Shown here: piece by piece, positions 8,734-17,629 of the stretch
How the letters are laid out: every line of letters starts with the position of its first letter
Position numbering within the stretch: the stretch's first letter is position 1
Assembly (NCBI RefSeq): GCF_000949385.2
Contig: NZ_JYKO02000001.1
Location: 4,346,851 to 4,410,850, forward strand
Length of the DNA stretch: 64,000 bases
Direction of reading: 5' to 3'
Source: Pseudomonas sp. LFM046
GTDB lineage: Bacteria > Pseudomonadota > Gammaproteobacteria > Pseudomonadales > Pseudomonadaceae
The notes under the pieces: model-generated
Database searches by the model: none
What the model saw: the letters and a program-made list of their open reading frames with translations, nothing else
Told to the model about the DNA's origin: nothing
Made by a program: the position numbers and the translations under genes

Positions 8734-9636
8734 ATGAATGACCTTCGCCAGCTCCGCCACTTCGTCGCGCTCGCCGAGCACGGCCACTTCGCCCGCGCGG
8801 CGGAGGCGGTCAATCTCAGCCAGCCCGCCCTCAGCCGCAGCATTCAGGCCCTGGAGGCGAGCCTCGGCTGCGCCCTGCTGGATCGTGGCCCACGGCAGGT
8901 GAACCTGACCGCCCACGGCCGCCTGGTGCTGGAACATGCCCGACGCCTGCTGGATGGCAATCGGGCGCTACGCAGCGCCGTGACCCAGCTGGACAACCTG
9001 GACAGCGGCGAGCTGCGCCTGGGCGCCGGCCCCTACCCCGCCGCACGGCTGGTACCCCGCGCCCTCGGACGTTTTGCCAGCCGTCATCCCGGTGTGCGTG
9101 TGCAGCTCAGCCTGGAGAACTGGCACAGCCTGCGGCAACGCCTGCTGGACGATGCGATCGAGCTGTTCGTTGCCGATATCCGCGAACTGGAAGGCGATCC
9201 GCTGCTGGAGATCCTTCCCCTGCGCCGACACCCCGGCACCCTCTTCTGCCGGCCGGGCCACCCGCTACTGGGTCAGGAACAGGTGCAGCTGCCAGACCTC
9301 GCCCGCTACGCAATGGCCGGCACCCAGTTGCCGGCCGAGGTGGCGCGCGCCATAGGCACCCTCAGCGGCAGCGAAAGGCCCCTGGGCATCGAATGCGACA
9401 ACTTCATGGTGCTGAAGGCACTGGTGGCCGAAAGCGAGGTGATCAGCATGGCGCCCTGGGACGTGGTGGCCGAGGACGTGCGCGCAGGGCGCCTGGCGGT
9501 GCTGAACACGCCCGTCAGCCCCCAGACGTCGTCGGCCTACGGCGTGGTCAGCCATGCCGCGCGCAGCCTGTCTCCAGCTGCGCGGGCGGTGAGGGATCTG
9601 TTGGTGGAAGAGGACAGCCGGTTCCCCAGCGCTTGA
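8734..9636 (+). CDS. LysR-family transcriptional regulator, divergent to the alkyl sulfatase
   Basis: 300 aa. The start MNDLRQLRHFVALAEHGHFA places the winged HTH at residues 1-60 (AAEAVNLSQPALSRSIQALE), followed by a LysR substrate-binding domain. The frame is open further upstream, but the HTH begins exactly at this ATG. It is transcribed away from the sulfatase gene across a 97-bp spacer, the standard layout for a LysR activator and its target. The inducer is unknown; sulfate esters or their alcohols are a reasonable guess. Confidence 0.88.
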   Translation: MNDLRQLRHFVALAEHGHFARAAEAVNLSQPALSRSIQALEASLGCALLDRGPRQVNLTAHGRLVLEHARRLLDGNRALRSAVTQLDNLDSGELRLGAGPYPAARLVPRALGRFASRHPGVRVQLSLENWHSLRQRLLDDAIELFVADIRELEGDPLLEILPLRRHPGTLFCRPGHPLLGQEQVQLPDLARYAMAGTQLPAEVARAIGTLSGSERPLGIECDNFMVLKALVAESEVISMAPWDVVAEDVRAGRLAVLNTPVSPQTSSAYGVVSHAARSLSPAARAVRDLLVEEDSRFPSA

Positions 9637-9675
9637 AGGCTCTGGGCAGAGCCGGTGAGGTGGCCGTTGCAACCT

Positions 9676-10395
9676 TCAGCGGCGGTTCTCCATCGACCAG
9701 TTGCTGCGGTTGCGTTCGTTGTGCCGCGGATTGTGCGGACGCGCATCGTAGCCGGGCTGCACCTGGTACTGCGGGCGGGCACCGGACCGGCGATACCCCG
9801 AGTTCAGGTCCCTTGGCTGACGGACATCGGACTGCCGAAAGCCGGACTGGCGGTCAACCGACTGGCGGAGCTCAATCTGGCGGTAGCCGGACTGCCGGTC
9901 GTTCATCTGACGGAAGTCAGCCTGGCGATTGCCGGATTGCCGGCCGTTGAACTGGCGGTAATCCGGTTGGCGATACCCCGGCTGGACGTTGTTCTTGCCC
10001 CAGGTCTGCAGGCGCGGCGTGTAGTCGTGACGGCGCTCCTGGTAGTCGTCATAGATCGGCTGGTCGTAACGGCGATACGGGCGGTACTTGTAGTCATCGT
10101 CGTAGTAACGGCGCTTGTCGTAACGATGCTTGTAGGGCTTGTAGTGGTCCTTGTAGCCATCGTAGTAGCGCTGGTCGTAGGAGCGGCGATCCTTGAAACG
10201 ATGGTCGTAGTCACTGTCGTAATAGCGGTGGTCGACGATGTAGGCGCCGTTGCGCGGCGAGTCGTAGTCGTGGCGGTAAACCCGGTAATCGTCGTCGTAG
10301 TAACGGCGACCGTAGTAATCGTTGTCGTAGTCGTAGGCGGCGCAGCCGCCCAGGGCCAGGGTCAGCAAGGCAAGGAAGAGAGATCGGTAGGACAT
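9676..10395 (-). CDS. Tyr/Asp/Arg-rich low-complexity lipoprotein with RQ-repeat tail
   Basis: 239 aa from the ATG preceded by AAGGAGG (spacing 5). A longer frame upstream lacks this site. The signal MSYRSLFLALLTLALGG ends at Cys18, a lipobox (LALGGC). Mature residues about 19-145 are packed with YD, YY, DDDY and RRY. Residues about 150-215 are an irregular repeat around DRQSGYRQ, NRQADFRQ and DRQSGFRQ. No known enzymatic domain is visible. It should be anchored to a cell-envelope membrane. The composition suggests a flexible, strongly charged surface or periplasmic polymer-like protein. No homologue is recognised with confidence. Confidence 0.75.
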   Translation of the reverse strand: MSYRSLFLALLTLALGGCAAYDYDNDYYGRRYYDDDYRVYRHDYDSPRNGAYIVDHRYYDSDYDHRFKDRRSYDQRYYDGYKDHYKPYKHRYDKRRYYDDDYKYRPYRRYDQPIYDDYQERRHDYTPRLQTWGKNNVQPGYRQPDYRQFNGRQSGNRQADFRQMNDRQSGYRQIELRQSVDRQSGFRQSDVRQPRDLNSGYRRSGARPQYQVQPGYDARPHNPRHNERNRSNWSMENRR

Positions 10396-10653
10396 GGCGG
10401 CCTCCTTCGACCGCAAGGGACGGCGCAGACAGATGTCGGCGACAGGGACTTCTCCCACTGCGTTGGACAACGTGCCTACAAAACGGCACGCGCTACCTGT
10501 CGGAAAAATCCATTTCCACTTGTTGCAGAAACCCGGGCCGACGCTAACGCCAGGATGAGCGGACAGCCGGCGTTCCAGAGGGCCCGGCTCGCTCGCCCGA
10601 CCCTGGGTAAGACGCTAGAGTTCAAAGCGGCACCGCACGCATAAGGACCCGCA
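10396..10653. other. Intergenic region, divergent promoters expected
   Basis: 258 bp between the minus-strand lipoprotein gene and the plus-strand membrane protein gene. It must hold the promoters for both, but no convincing -35/-10 pair, repeat or small gene was identified. Confidence 0.4.
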
Positions 10654-11730
10654 ATGCCGCCGCTCAGTCGCGACCAGGCGCAACACCGCGCCGACGATAT
10701 CCAGGCCTTCTATCGCGAAGTCCAGCGCCTCCACGAGGAGCAGGTGCTGCTGCTCTCCCCCGCTCAGATCGACCACCTCGGCGACTACCACCGCCAGCTC
10801 CTGGCGGATTACCGCAGCGCCTACGACATCGACCCGGACGCCCACGCCCGCCGCCTGTCCCTGGGCATGCGGATCGCCTCGCTGCTGGGTGCCCTGGCGC
10901 TCGCCGCCAGCCTGCTGTTCTTCTTCTACCAGTTCTGGGGCCTGTTCCCCGAAACCGCCCAGGTGATCCTCCTCGCCGGCTTCTCCATGGGCAGCCTGCT
11001 GCTGACCCTGCTGCTGCGCCAGCGCTCGCCCTCCGGCTACTTCAGCAAACTGGCGGCGAGCCTGGCGTTTGCCTGCTTCGTGCTCAACGTCGTGATGCTG
11101 GGGCAGATCTTCAATATCACCCCTAGCGACAACGCCCTGCTGCCCTGGGCCGCCTACGCCCTGCTGCTGGCCTATGCTTGCGAGGTGCGCCTGCTGCTGG
11201 GTGCCGGCCTGCTGTGCATCCTGGCGTTGTTCGCCACGCGGATGGCGAGCTGGACCGGGCTCTACTGGCTGGACTGCGCCGAGCGCCCGGAGCACTTGCT
11301 CCCGGCCGGCCTGCTGATCTTCCTGGTGCCGCAGTTCGTTTCCCAGACCCGCTACAGCGGGTTCGCCGCGCTTTACCGGGTGATGGGCCTGCTGGGCCTG
11401 TTCGTTCCCGTGCTGGTTCTGGCGAACTGGAGCTCAGGCAGCTACCTGCCCTGGTCGAGCAACGGCGTGGAAGGCTTCTACCAGATGGTCGGGTTCGCCG
11501 GTGCGGCGCTGGCCATCTGGCTGGGCAACCGGCGTGACTGGACGGAAGTGGTGCACACCGGCCTGCTGTTCTTCGTGCTTTTTCTGTACATCAAGCTGTT
11601 CGACTGGTGGTGGGACGTGATGCCCAAGTATCTGTTCTTCCTCGTCCTCGGTCTTGTGGCCGTACTGATCCTGCTGGTGCTCGGCCGCCTGCGCCGAGCC
11701 CAGGCCAGGCAGGGAGGCCGGAGCGCATGA
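10654..11730 (+). CDS. DUF2157-like multi-spanning membrane protein
   Basis: 358 aa. A soluble N-terminus of about 75 residues (helical, with RADDIQAFYREVQRL and LLSPAQIDHLGDY) is followed by nine or ten predicted membrane helices from about 78 to the C-terminus, with a basic tail (LRRAQARQGG). This resembles the DUF2157 group of inner-membrane proteins, whose function is unknown. Its stop codon overlaps the start of the next gene (ATGA), so the two are translationally coupled and probably form one complex. Confidence 0.75.
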   Translation: MPPLSRDQAQHRADDIQAFYREVQRLHEEQVLLLSPAQIDHLGDYHRQLLADYRSAYDIDPDAHARRLSLGMRIASLLGALALAASLLFFFYQFWGLFPETAQVILLAGFSMGSLLLTLLLRQRSPSGYFSKLAASLAFACFVLNVVMLGQIFNITPSDNALLPWAAYALLLAYACEVRLLLGAGLLCILALFATRMASWTGLYWLDCAERPEHLLPAGLLIFLVPQFVSQTRYSGFAALYRVMGLLGLFVPVLVLANWSSGSYLPWSSNGVEGFYQMVGFAGAALAIWLGNRRDWTEVVHTGLLFFVLFLYIKLFDWWWDVMPKYLFFLVLGLVAVLILLVLGRLRRAQARQGGRSA

Positions 11731-12575
11731 AGACACGCGCCGCCTTGCTCTCCGGCCTTGTGCTGATCGGCCTGACCCATGCCATCGCCCTGGCCGGCGT
11801 CTGGTACAACCGAAGCGGCGAACCGGAGAGTCGCCTGCTGCTGTCCGAGCGCGAACTGCAACGCAGCTACGACTGGTCCCAGCACGAGAGCAGCGGCCTG
11901 TCCTTGCGCCTGGATTGGCGCCATCCCAGCGACCCGAAAATCGACGAGCGCTACCGCAGCCGGATGCTGGATGAACCGCAGCTGCTCGAACTGGGCTTCG
12001 AGAAGCCCGTGGATGGCCGCCGCGACCGATTGAGCCGTGAAGTGCTGGTGGTACTGGAACTGGACGGTCCGGCGCGCAAGGCCGAGCTGGAACGCGAACG
12101 CCAGCGCCGGGATCAGGCCCGGGCCGCCCTGGCCGCCGCGCCCAAGGACCAGCACCTGCAGGACGCCGACCGCGCTGCCCGCGAGTTCCTTGAGCAGGAA
12201 GAGAACCGCGCGAGCCGCCTGTTCGCTGTGGATGTGGGGCTGGACCGAGCGGCCCTGCGCGCCCGCTATCCCGATCGCAGCCGCTACGCCCTGGCCCCCG
12301 GTAGCGTGAATGCCTGGATTCACGACGGGCACCTGACCGGACAGATCGGGCAACTGCGCATTGCCGAGATCAATGTGCCCCACGCCTGGAGAGAATGGCT
12401 GGATGAACAACTGGTACCGGAGCAACGAGGTTCCGTGCCGGCACGCTTCCGTCTGGAGCTCAGCTTTGGCCAGCGCCTGGAACCCTGGATCAGCGCTGCC
12501 CCCGGACTACCGGAGCAAGACCAGCAACGAACGGACACCCACGCCGATAGCCTGGCGTCAGGGACCCGTCCGTGA
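11727..12575 (+). CDS. DUF4824-like membrane-anchored protein, partner of the DUF2157 protein
   Basis: 282 aa. The ATG at 11727 overlaps the upstream TGA and is preceded by GGAGG (in AGGGAGGCCGG). Residues 1-22 form one N-terminal helix or signal anchor (MKTRAALLSGLVLIGLTHAI), and the rest is a hydrophilic extracytoplasmic domain with a charged helical stretch (about 115-165). The motif GVWYNRSGEPESRLLLSERE resembles proteins annotated DUF4824 found beside DUF2157 genes in Pseudomonas. The pairing is seen in the sequence; the family name is from memory and moderately certain. Function unknown. Confidence 0.7.
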   Translation: MKTRAALLSGLVLIGLTHAIALAGVWYNRSGEPESRLLLSERELQRSYDWSQHESSGLSLRLDWRHPSDPKIDERYRSRMLDEPQLLELGFEKPVDGRRDRLSREVLVVLELDGPARKAELERERQRRDQARAALAAAPKDQHLQDADRAAREFLEQEENRASRLFAVDVGLDRAALRARYPDRSRYALAPGSVNAWIHDGHLTGQIGQLRIAEINVPHAWREWLDEQLVPEQRGSVPARFRLELSFGQRLEPWISAAPGLPEQDQQRTDTHADSLASGTRP

Positions 12576-12629
12576 CGCTCGCGTTACAGCAAGATAGCAT
12601 TGCGCCACCACACTGAGGCCGCGCTTACG

Positions 12630-14123
12630 ATGCCGTTACGAGAACACACCAAGTACAGTCACAGCCTGCTGCTGCTCGCCCTGGTCCTGCTGCTGGGCTG
12701 CGGTTTTCTGGCCACGTCCCTGGTGAGCTACCAGGCATCGCTCAAGTCCATCCGCAGCAGCATCGTCAACACCGAACTGCCGCTGACATCCGACAACGTC
12801 TACTCGGAGATCCAGAAGGACCTGGTCCGGCCCATCCTGATTTCCTCGATGATGAGCCGCGACACCTTCGTCCGGGACTGGGTGATGAAAGGCGAAAAGG
12901 ACGTCGAGCAAATTACCCGCTACCTGCGTGAAATCCAGCAGCACTACGGCGCCTTTACCAGCTTCTTCATTTCCGACCGCACCCTCACCTACTACCAGAC
13001 CAAGGGCGTCCTCAAGAAGGTGAACCGCGAAGAGCCCCGGGACATCTGGTACTTCCGCGTGCGGGAGATGAAAGAGCCGTACGAGATCAACGTCGACGTC
13101 GACCTGGCCAACCAGGACCAGCTGACCTTCTTCATCAACTACAAGGTGTTCGACTACGACGGCAAGTTCCTTGGCGCCACCGGTGTCGGCCTGACCGTGG
13201 ACGCGGTGATCAAGCTGATCGACGAATACCAGCGTCGCTATGACCGCAGCGTGTACTTCGTCGACACCAACGGGCGCATCGTCCTCACCGGGACCGCCGG
13301 CGGCCCGATGGGCGCGAAGGTTGGCCAGAAGCTGGCCGAGGTACCGGGGCTGGAAGCACTCCAGGCCAGGCTGGGCCGCCCGCAGACCGGCAAGTTCGAG
13401 TATCAGGAGCAGGGCCGCGGCCACTTCCTGAATGTGCGTTACATCCCCGAACTGGACTGGTACCTCTTCGTCGACAAGCACGAAGGCGGGCTGCTGTCCG
13501 GCATCCGCAACACGCTTTATCTCAACCTGCTGATCTGCCTGCTGATCACCATCGTGGTGCTGGTGCTGGTCAGCCGCCTGGTGCGCCGTTACCAGCAGCG
13601 CATCAGCGCCCTGGCTACCACCGACAGCCTCACCGGACTGCCCAACCGCCGTGGCTTCGAGCTGCTTGCCGGCCAGGCCCTGCAGGAAGCTCGCCGCGAC
13701 CGCCGGCCGCTGGTTGCGCTGCTGCTGGACCTCGATCACTTCAAGCTGCTCAACGACACCTATGGCCACCAGGCCGGCGATCTGGTGCTGCAGGGTTTCG
13801 CGCAGAACCTCCGGGACAGCCTGCGCCAGTCGGACATCATCTGCCGCTGGGGCGGCGAGGAATTCATCATCCTGCTCAAGGACACCGGCAATTCCACGGC
13901 CCACCAGTTGGCCGAGAAAGTCCTCGGTGAAGTGGCCTCCAAGCGCTACCCCTTCCGGGGGGTGAACCTGCAAATAACCAGCAGCATCGGCCTGGCCGAG
14001 ATGCACCCGGACGATTCCCTGGACAGCCTGATCGCCCGCGCCGACCGGGGCCTGTATCGCGCCAAGCAGTCGGGCCGTAATTGCGTCTGCGTTGAGCCGT
14101 CCGGCCATGCTGACGTGCAGTGA
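12630..14123 (+). CDS. Membrane diguanylate cyclase with dCache-like periplasmic sensor
   Basis: 497 aa from ATG 12630. A membrane helix (about 11-33) is followed by a periplasmic dCache-type sensor (about 38-285, with FVDTNGRIVLTG), a second helix (about 292-315) and a GGDEF domain. The active site GGEEF is at 408-412, with the metal-binding LLLDLDHFKLLNDTYGHQAG upstream. An inhibitory I-site RQSD is at 399-402, five residues before GGEEF. It should make c-di-GMP from two GTP with product inhibition. The ligand of the sensor is unknown. Together with lapD in the same window, it is a plausible supplier of the signal LapD reads. Confidence 0.88.
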   Translation: MPLREHTKYSHSLLLLALVLLLGCGFLATSLVSYQASLKSIRSSIVNTELPLTSDNVYSEIQKDLVRPILISSMMSRDTFVRDWVMKGEKDVEQITRYLREIQQHYGAFTSFFISDRTLTYYQTKGVLKKVNREEPRDIWYFRVREMKEPYEINVDVDLANQDQLTFFINYKVFDYDGKFLGATGVGLTVDAVIKLIDEYQRRYDRSVYFVDTNGRIVLTGTAGGPMGAKVGQKLAEVPGLEALQARLGRPQTGKFEYQEQGRGHFLNVRYIPELDWYLFVDKHEGGLLSGIRNTLYLNLLICLLITIVVLVLVSRLVRRYQQRISALATTDSLTGLPNRRGFELLAGQALQEARRDRRPLVALLLDLDHFKLLNDTYGHQAGDLVLQGFAQNLRDSLRQSDIICRWGGEEFIILLKDTGNSTAHQLAEKVLGEVASKRYPFRGVNLQITSSIGLAEMHPDDSLDSLIARADRGLYRAKQSGRNCVCVEPSGHADVQ

Positions 14124-14135
14124 TCCCGTGGCCCT

Positions 14136-14157
14136 GTGGGAGCGACTTCATTCGCGA
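14136..14157. repeat. Degenerate REP-like element
   Basis: GTGGGAGCGACTTCATTCGC is a diverged single arm of the same general palindromic class as the family A repeats. It lies between the convergent cyclase and modC genes. Confidence 0.45.
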
Positions 14158-14190
14158 CTCAGTTCGCCATCCCACCCTTGGTGACCGGTT

Positions 14191-15276
14191 TCAGGCCAGC
14201 AGCGCCACCGACTTGATCTGCGCCCAGATCGTCTGGCCGGGGTAGAGCCCTAGCTGGTCCCGCGAGAAGCGGGTGATGCGCGCCAGCATCGGCGTACCGT
14301 CCACGTCCAGACGCACCAGCACGTGGGCCGGATTGGCCGCCGGTAACGCTTCCACCACCCGAGCCGGCAGCAGGTTGAGGATGCTGCTGTCCCGTTGCTT
14401 GTCCAGGCTCAGGCTGACGTCCCGCGCCAGGACCCTGAGGCGCAGGTTGCGACCTTCAGGTACCGGGGAATGAGCCACGCGCATGCCCAGGGAACTGCCC
14501 GGCAGTGCCAGGGACAACAACTGGTAGCGCTCGTCGAAGCCCTGCACCCGTCCCTCGATCACCACGCCGGCATCGTCTTCCTGGGCGGTGGGCAGATCGA
14601 GCCGTGCGAGGGTCCGATCGAGCGGCCCGCTGGCCAGCACCTGACCGTTGTCCAGCAGCACCAGGTGATCGGCCAGACGAGCCACCTCGTCCGGCGAATG
14701 GCTGACGTAGAGCACCGGGATATCCAACTCGTCGTGCAGGCGCTCCAGGTACGGCAGGATCTCGCCCTTGCGCTTCAGGTCCAGGGCCGCCAGGGGCTCG
14801 TCCATCAGCAACAGGCGCGGACTGGTGAGCAGGGCACGGGCAATGCCCACGCGCTGCCGCTCACCACCAGACAAGCCGCCCGGCATGCGCTCGAGCAGAT
14901 GGCCGATGCCCAGCAACTCAACCGCCTGGTCCAATTGCACGCGCCGTTCCGGCGCCGCAATGCGGCGCTGGCCGAATTCCAGGTTGCCCCGAACGGACAG
15001 GTGCTCGAACAGGCTGGCTTCCTGGAACACATAGCCGAGCGGGCGCTTGTGGGTGGGCAGGAAGTGGCGACGGGTGCTGTCCTGCCAGACCTCACCATTG
15101 ATTTCCAGGTAACCCTCGGCTGCCCGTTCCAGGCCGGCAATGCAACGCAGCAGGCTGGTCTTGCCGGAACCGGAGTGGCCGAACAGGGCGCTGACGCCAC
15201 GTCCCGGCAGTTCCAGATCGGCTTCCAGGGCGAAGCCGGGATGGTTCAGGCGAAAGCGTGCACGAATCGTTTGCAT
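14191..15276 (-). CDS. modC: Molybdate ABC transporter ATP-binding protein
   Basis: 361 aa. The ATPase domain has Walker [10 protein letters not shown], signature LSGGERQR and Walker B LLLMDEPL. The C-terminal Mop/TOBE domain (about 290-355, ending [10 protein letters not shown]) is the molybdate-sensing part typical of ModC. It energises molybdate uptake through ModB. It follows modB by 3 nt in one operon. Molybdenum is needed by the Mo-bis-MGD oxidoreductase at 24.3-26.4 kb among others. Confidence 0.94.
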   Translation of the reverse strand: MQTIRARFRLNHPGFALEADLELPGRGVSALFGHSGSGKTSLLRCIAGLERAAEGYLEINGEVWQDSTRRHFLPTHKRPLGYVFQEASLFEHLSVRGNLEFGQRRIAAPERRVQLDQAVELLGIGHLLERMPGGLSGGERQRVGIARALLTSPRLLLMDEPLAALDLKRKGEILPYLERLHDELDIPVLYVSHSPDEVARLADHLVLLDNGQVLASGPLDRTLARLDLPTAQEDDAGVVIEGRVQGFDERYQLLSLALPGSSLGMRVAHSPVPEGRNLRLRVLARDVSLSLDKQRDSSILNLLPARVVEALPAANPAHVLVRLDVDGTPMLARITRFSRDQLGLYPGQTIWAQIKSVALLA

Positions 15277-15279
15277 GAC

Positions 15280-15966
15280 TCAGGTCCAGCCGGGTTTCAG
15301 GCGCCGGCTGGTGTTCAGCGCCAACAGGATGAGGAAGGAGAACAACAACATGCCGCCGGCCAGCCAATGGGCCTGGGCGTATTCCGTGGCTTCGACGTGA
15401 TCGAAGATCTGCACTGACACCACCCGTGTCTTCTCCGGGATGTTGCCGCCGATCATCAGCACTACCCCGAACTCACCTACCGTGTGGGCAAAGCCGAGGA
15501 TGGAGGCAGTGACGAAGCCCGGCCGAGCCAGGGGCAGGACCACCGAGAAGAAGGTGTCCCAAGGACTGGCGCGCAGGGTGGCAGCCACCTCCAGCGGGCG
15601 AGCGCCAATGGCGGTGAAGGCGTTCTGCAGCGGCTGCACCACAAAGGGCATGGAGTAAATCACCGAGCCCACCACCAGGCCGGCAAAGGTAAAGGGCAAG
15701 GTGCCGAGACCGAGGCTCTGGGTGAACTGGCCGATGAAGCCGTGGGGCCCCATGCTCACCAGCAGGTAGAAGCCGATGACGGTGGGAGGCAGCACCAGCG
15801 GCAGGGCCACCACCGCTGCCACCGGCCCCTTGAGCCGCGAGCGGGTGCGTGCCAGCCACCAGGCGATGGGCGTGCCCACCACCAGCAGGAGCAAGGTGGT
15901 AAGGATCGCGAGTTCCAGGGTGAGCCAGATGGCGGCCAGGTCGGTGCGGTCGAGGGGGAAGCTCAT
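15280..15966 (-). CDS. modB: Molybdate ABC transporter permease
   Basis: 228 aa inner-membrane permease with five or six helices and the binding-protein-dependent transport motif around [20 protein letters not shown]. Length and sequence are normal for ModB. It is the first gene of the operon. Unusually no modA (periplasmic molybdate-binding protein) precedes it: the next gene upstream is a GAF-GGDEF protein. A ModE-like palindrome lies 22-49 nt before the start codon. Confidence 0.93.
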   Translation of the reverse strand: MSFPLDRTDLAAIWLTLELAILTTLLLLVVGTPIAWWLARTRSRLKGPVAAVVALPLVLPPTVIGFYLLVSMGPHGFIGQFTQSLGLGTLPFTFAGLVVGSVIYSMPFVVQPLQNAFTAIGARPLEVAATLRASPWDTFFSVVLPLARPGFVTASILGFAHTVGEFGVVLMIGGNIPEKTRVVSVQIFDHVEATEYAQAHWLAGGMLLFSFLILLALNTSRRLKPGWT

Positions 15967-15987
15967 GGGTTGGCCAATTGATCAGAT

Positions 15988-16015
15988 TTCGCTGTGTCGC
16001 GAACTATATAGCGAA
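15988..16015 (-). promoter_or_regulatory. Putative ModE operator upstream of modB
   Basis: TTCGCTGTGT and ATATAGCGAA are imperfect inverted half-sites separated by 8 bp. The right half read on the minus strand is TTCGCTATATAG. This matches the ModE consensus ATCGCTATATA-N6-TATATAACGAT in spacing and in most core positions. ModE with molybdate represses mod operons, so modBC is probably molybdate-repressed. Confidence 0.65.
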
Positions 16016-16058
16016 GCCTGATGGCCAGCCAGAATCATGCGCGTTCGCCGCCTCACCC

Positions 16059-17087
16059 CTACCCTTTCCGGCGCAGTGCCCTGTCTGCTTCCTCCAGCAG
16101 CGCTTCGAGGTTCTTGCCCGGCGTCGACTCGGCGTGGCCGATGCGCAGGGTCAGACGCTGGCCCTCTGCACGATTGAACGCGCCAACGCTGGTACGCAGG
16201 CGCTGCACTACGGCTTCCGCGTCGCCGTAGCCGCTGGTCAGTACCATAAACTCGCCACCGCCCAGGCGCGCCAGCAGGTCACCCCGCCGGAACTGTTCCC
16301 GCAGCAGACGCGCGGCGGCCATCGGCAGGCTCTCCCCCTGGCTTCCGCCCTCGGCGCTCAGCACCAGGTAGAGCAGCAGGCAGGGGCTGTTGCGCTGGCG
16401 TGCCGTCTCCAGCTCTTCGGCAGCGAGGCGGAGAAAGCCGAGGCGGTTGTTGAGGCCGGTCAGCTCATCGGTCATGGCGAAACGCTGGATGTCCTGCTCC
16501 ACGCGCTCGCGTTCGCAGGCTTCGTCATAGAGCAGACGGTTGGCCGCCACCAGGTCCTGGGTGCGGGCGATCACCCGCTGCTCCAACTCGTTGTAGAGCT
16601 GGACGTTTTCCATGGCCACCGAGGTGGAGTCCGCCAGGGCCTGCAGGAGGCCCACCTCCCGCTCGTTTGCGCGGCGTTCCTTGGCCCAGTAGGTGCCGAT
16701 CGCCCCCACCGGGTCCAGGCTGCGGATGGGCACCATGACCAGGCTTTTCACGAAGGTGGGGCGGTAGGCGTCGTAAGGAATGCGTGAGTCGCGGTAGATG
16801 TCTTCGATCACCGCCGGCTCGCGGTTGAGCATGGCCCAACCGCTGATGCAGGTTTCCATGGGGAAACGCAGGCCTTTCCACAGTGGCGAAATGGCGTCCT
16901 CGTCCTTGTAGAAGCAGCGATCGCCATCGCGCAGGACGAAGGTGGCGCCGTCGGCGCCCACCAGCTCCCGGGCTGCGCTGCGCACGATCTCGGCGATGCG
17001 GTCGAGATCACGGGCCAGGGACAGCTCCTGGATGGCCCTTACCAGGCTTTCGAGATTGCGTTCATAGCTGACAGCGGAACCATCCAT
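16059..17087 (-). CDS. GAF-GGDEF protein with degenerate cyclase active site
   Basis: 342 aa, no membrane segment. An N-terminal GAF domain (about 25-165, with ETCISGWAMLNREPAVIEDI) is followed by a short helical linker and a GGDEF-like domain (about 200-340). The signature reads GGGEF (276-280), losing the metal-binding Asp/Glu. The usual LLDLDxFKxxND segment is replaced by LLYLVLSAEGGSQGE. The I-site motif RRGD (267-270) is intact and at the right distance. It is therefore probably not a cyclase but could bind c-di-GMP. It sits in the place where modA would be expected. Confidence 0.82.
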   Translation of the reverse strand: MDGSAVSYERNLESLVRAIQELSLARDLDRIAEIVRSAARELVGADGATFVLRDGDRCFYKDEDAISPLWKGLRFPMETCISGWAMLNREPAVIEDIYRDSRIPYDAYRPTFVKSLVMVPIRSLDPVGAIGTYWAKERRANEREVGLLQALADSTSVAMENVQLYNELEQRVIARTQDLVAANRLLYDEACERERVEQDIQRFAMTDELTGLNNRLGFLRLAAEELETARQRNSPCLLLYLVLSAEGGSQGESLPMAAARLLREQFRRGDLLARLGGGEFMVLTSGYGDAEAVVQRLRTSVGAFNRAEGQRLTLRIGHAESTPGKNLEALLEEADRALRRKG

Positions 17088-17144
17088 AGACCCACGCCTC
17101 CAGACCGGGACAAAGACGCCCCGGATTCATATCAGCACAGAGCT

Positions 17145-17537
17145 TCAGTCCTTGCGAGAGGGAGACAGCAGTTCGATCTTGTAGCCGTCCGGGTCCTCGA
17201 CGAAGGCGAGGATGCTGGTGCCGTGCTTCATCGGGCCTGGCTCGCGGGTGATCTTGCCGCCGCGGGCGCGGATGTCTTCGCAGGCCTTGTACACATCGTC
17301 CACTTCCAGGGCGATGTGGCCGTAGCCGGTGCCCAGCTCGTAGCTTTCCACACCCCAGTTATAGGTCAGCTCGATCACGCTGTTGTGGGCCTCGTCGCCG
17401 TAGCCGACGAAGGCCAGGGTGAACTGGCCGTCCGGGTAGTCCTTGCGGCGCAGCAGGGTCATGCCGAGCACTTCGGTATAGAAGGCGATGGATTTGTCCA
17501 GGTCGCCGACGCGCAGCATGGTATGCAGCAGTCTCAT
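17145..17537 (-). CDS. gloA: Lactoylglutathione lyase (glyoxalase I)
   Basis: 130 aa from [19 protein letters not shown] lies 6 nt before this ATG; a second ATG directly in front is less well spaced. Single VOC-fold domain with the metal ligands H5, E56 (in [10 protein letters not shown]), H74 ([11 protein letters not shown]) and E122 (DGYKIELL), as in GloA. It converts the methylglyoxal-glutathione hemithioacetal to S-lactoylglutathione in the cytoplasm. The length is that of the short E. coli-type enzyme. It lies downstream of argG, separated by a strong terminator. Confidence 0.93.
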   Translation of the reverse strand: MRLLHTMLRVGDLDKSIAFYTEVLGMTLLRRKDYPDGQFTLAFVGYGDEAHNSVIELTYNWGVESYELGTGYGHIALEVDDVYKACEDIRARGGKITREPGPMKHGTSILAFVEDPDGYKIELLSPSRKD

Positions 17538-17578
17538 CATTGGTTCCTCATCGGTTGCCCGTGATCCCGGGCTCAAAA

Positions 17579-17609
17579 CACAAACCCCGGCTCGTGGCCG
17601 GGGTTTGTG
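17579..17609 (-). terminator. Intrinsic terminator of argG
   Basis: CACAAACCCCGGC and GCCGGGGTTTGTG form a perfect 13-bp stem with a 5-nt loop, followed on the minus strand by TTTTG. It starts 20 nt past the argG stop. Confidence 0.92.
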
Positions 17610-17629
17610 GGCTCGCTCTGACAAGCTTA

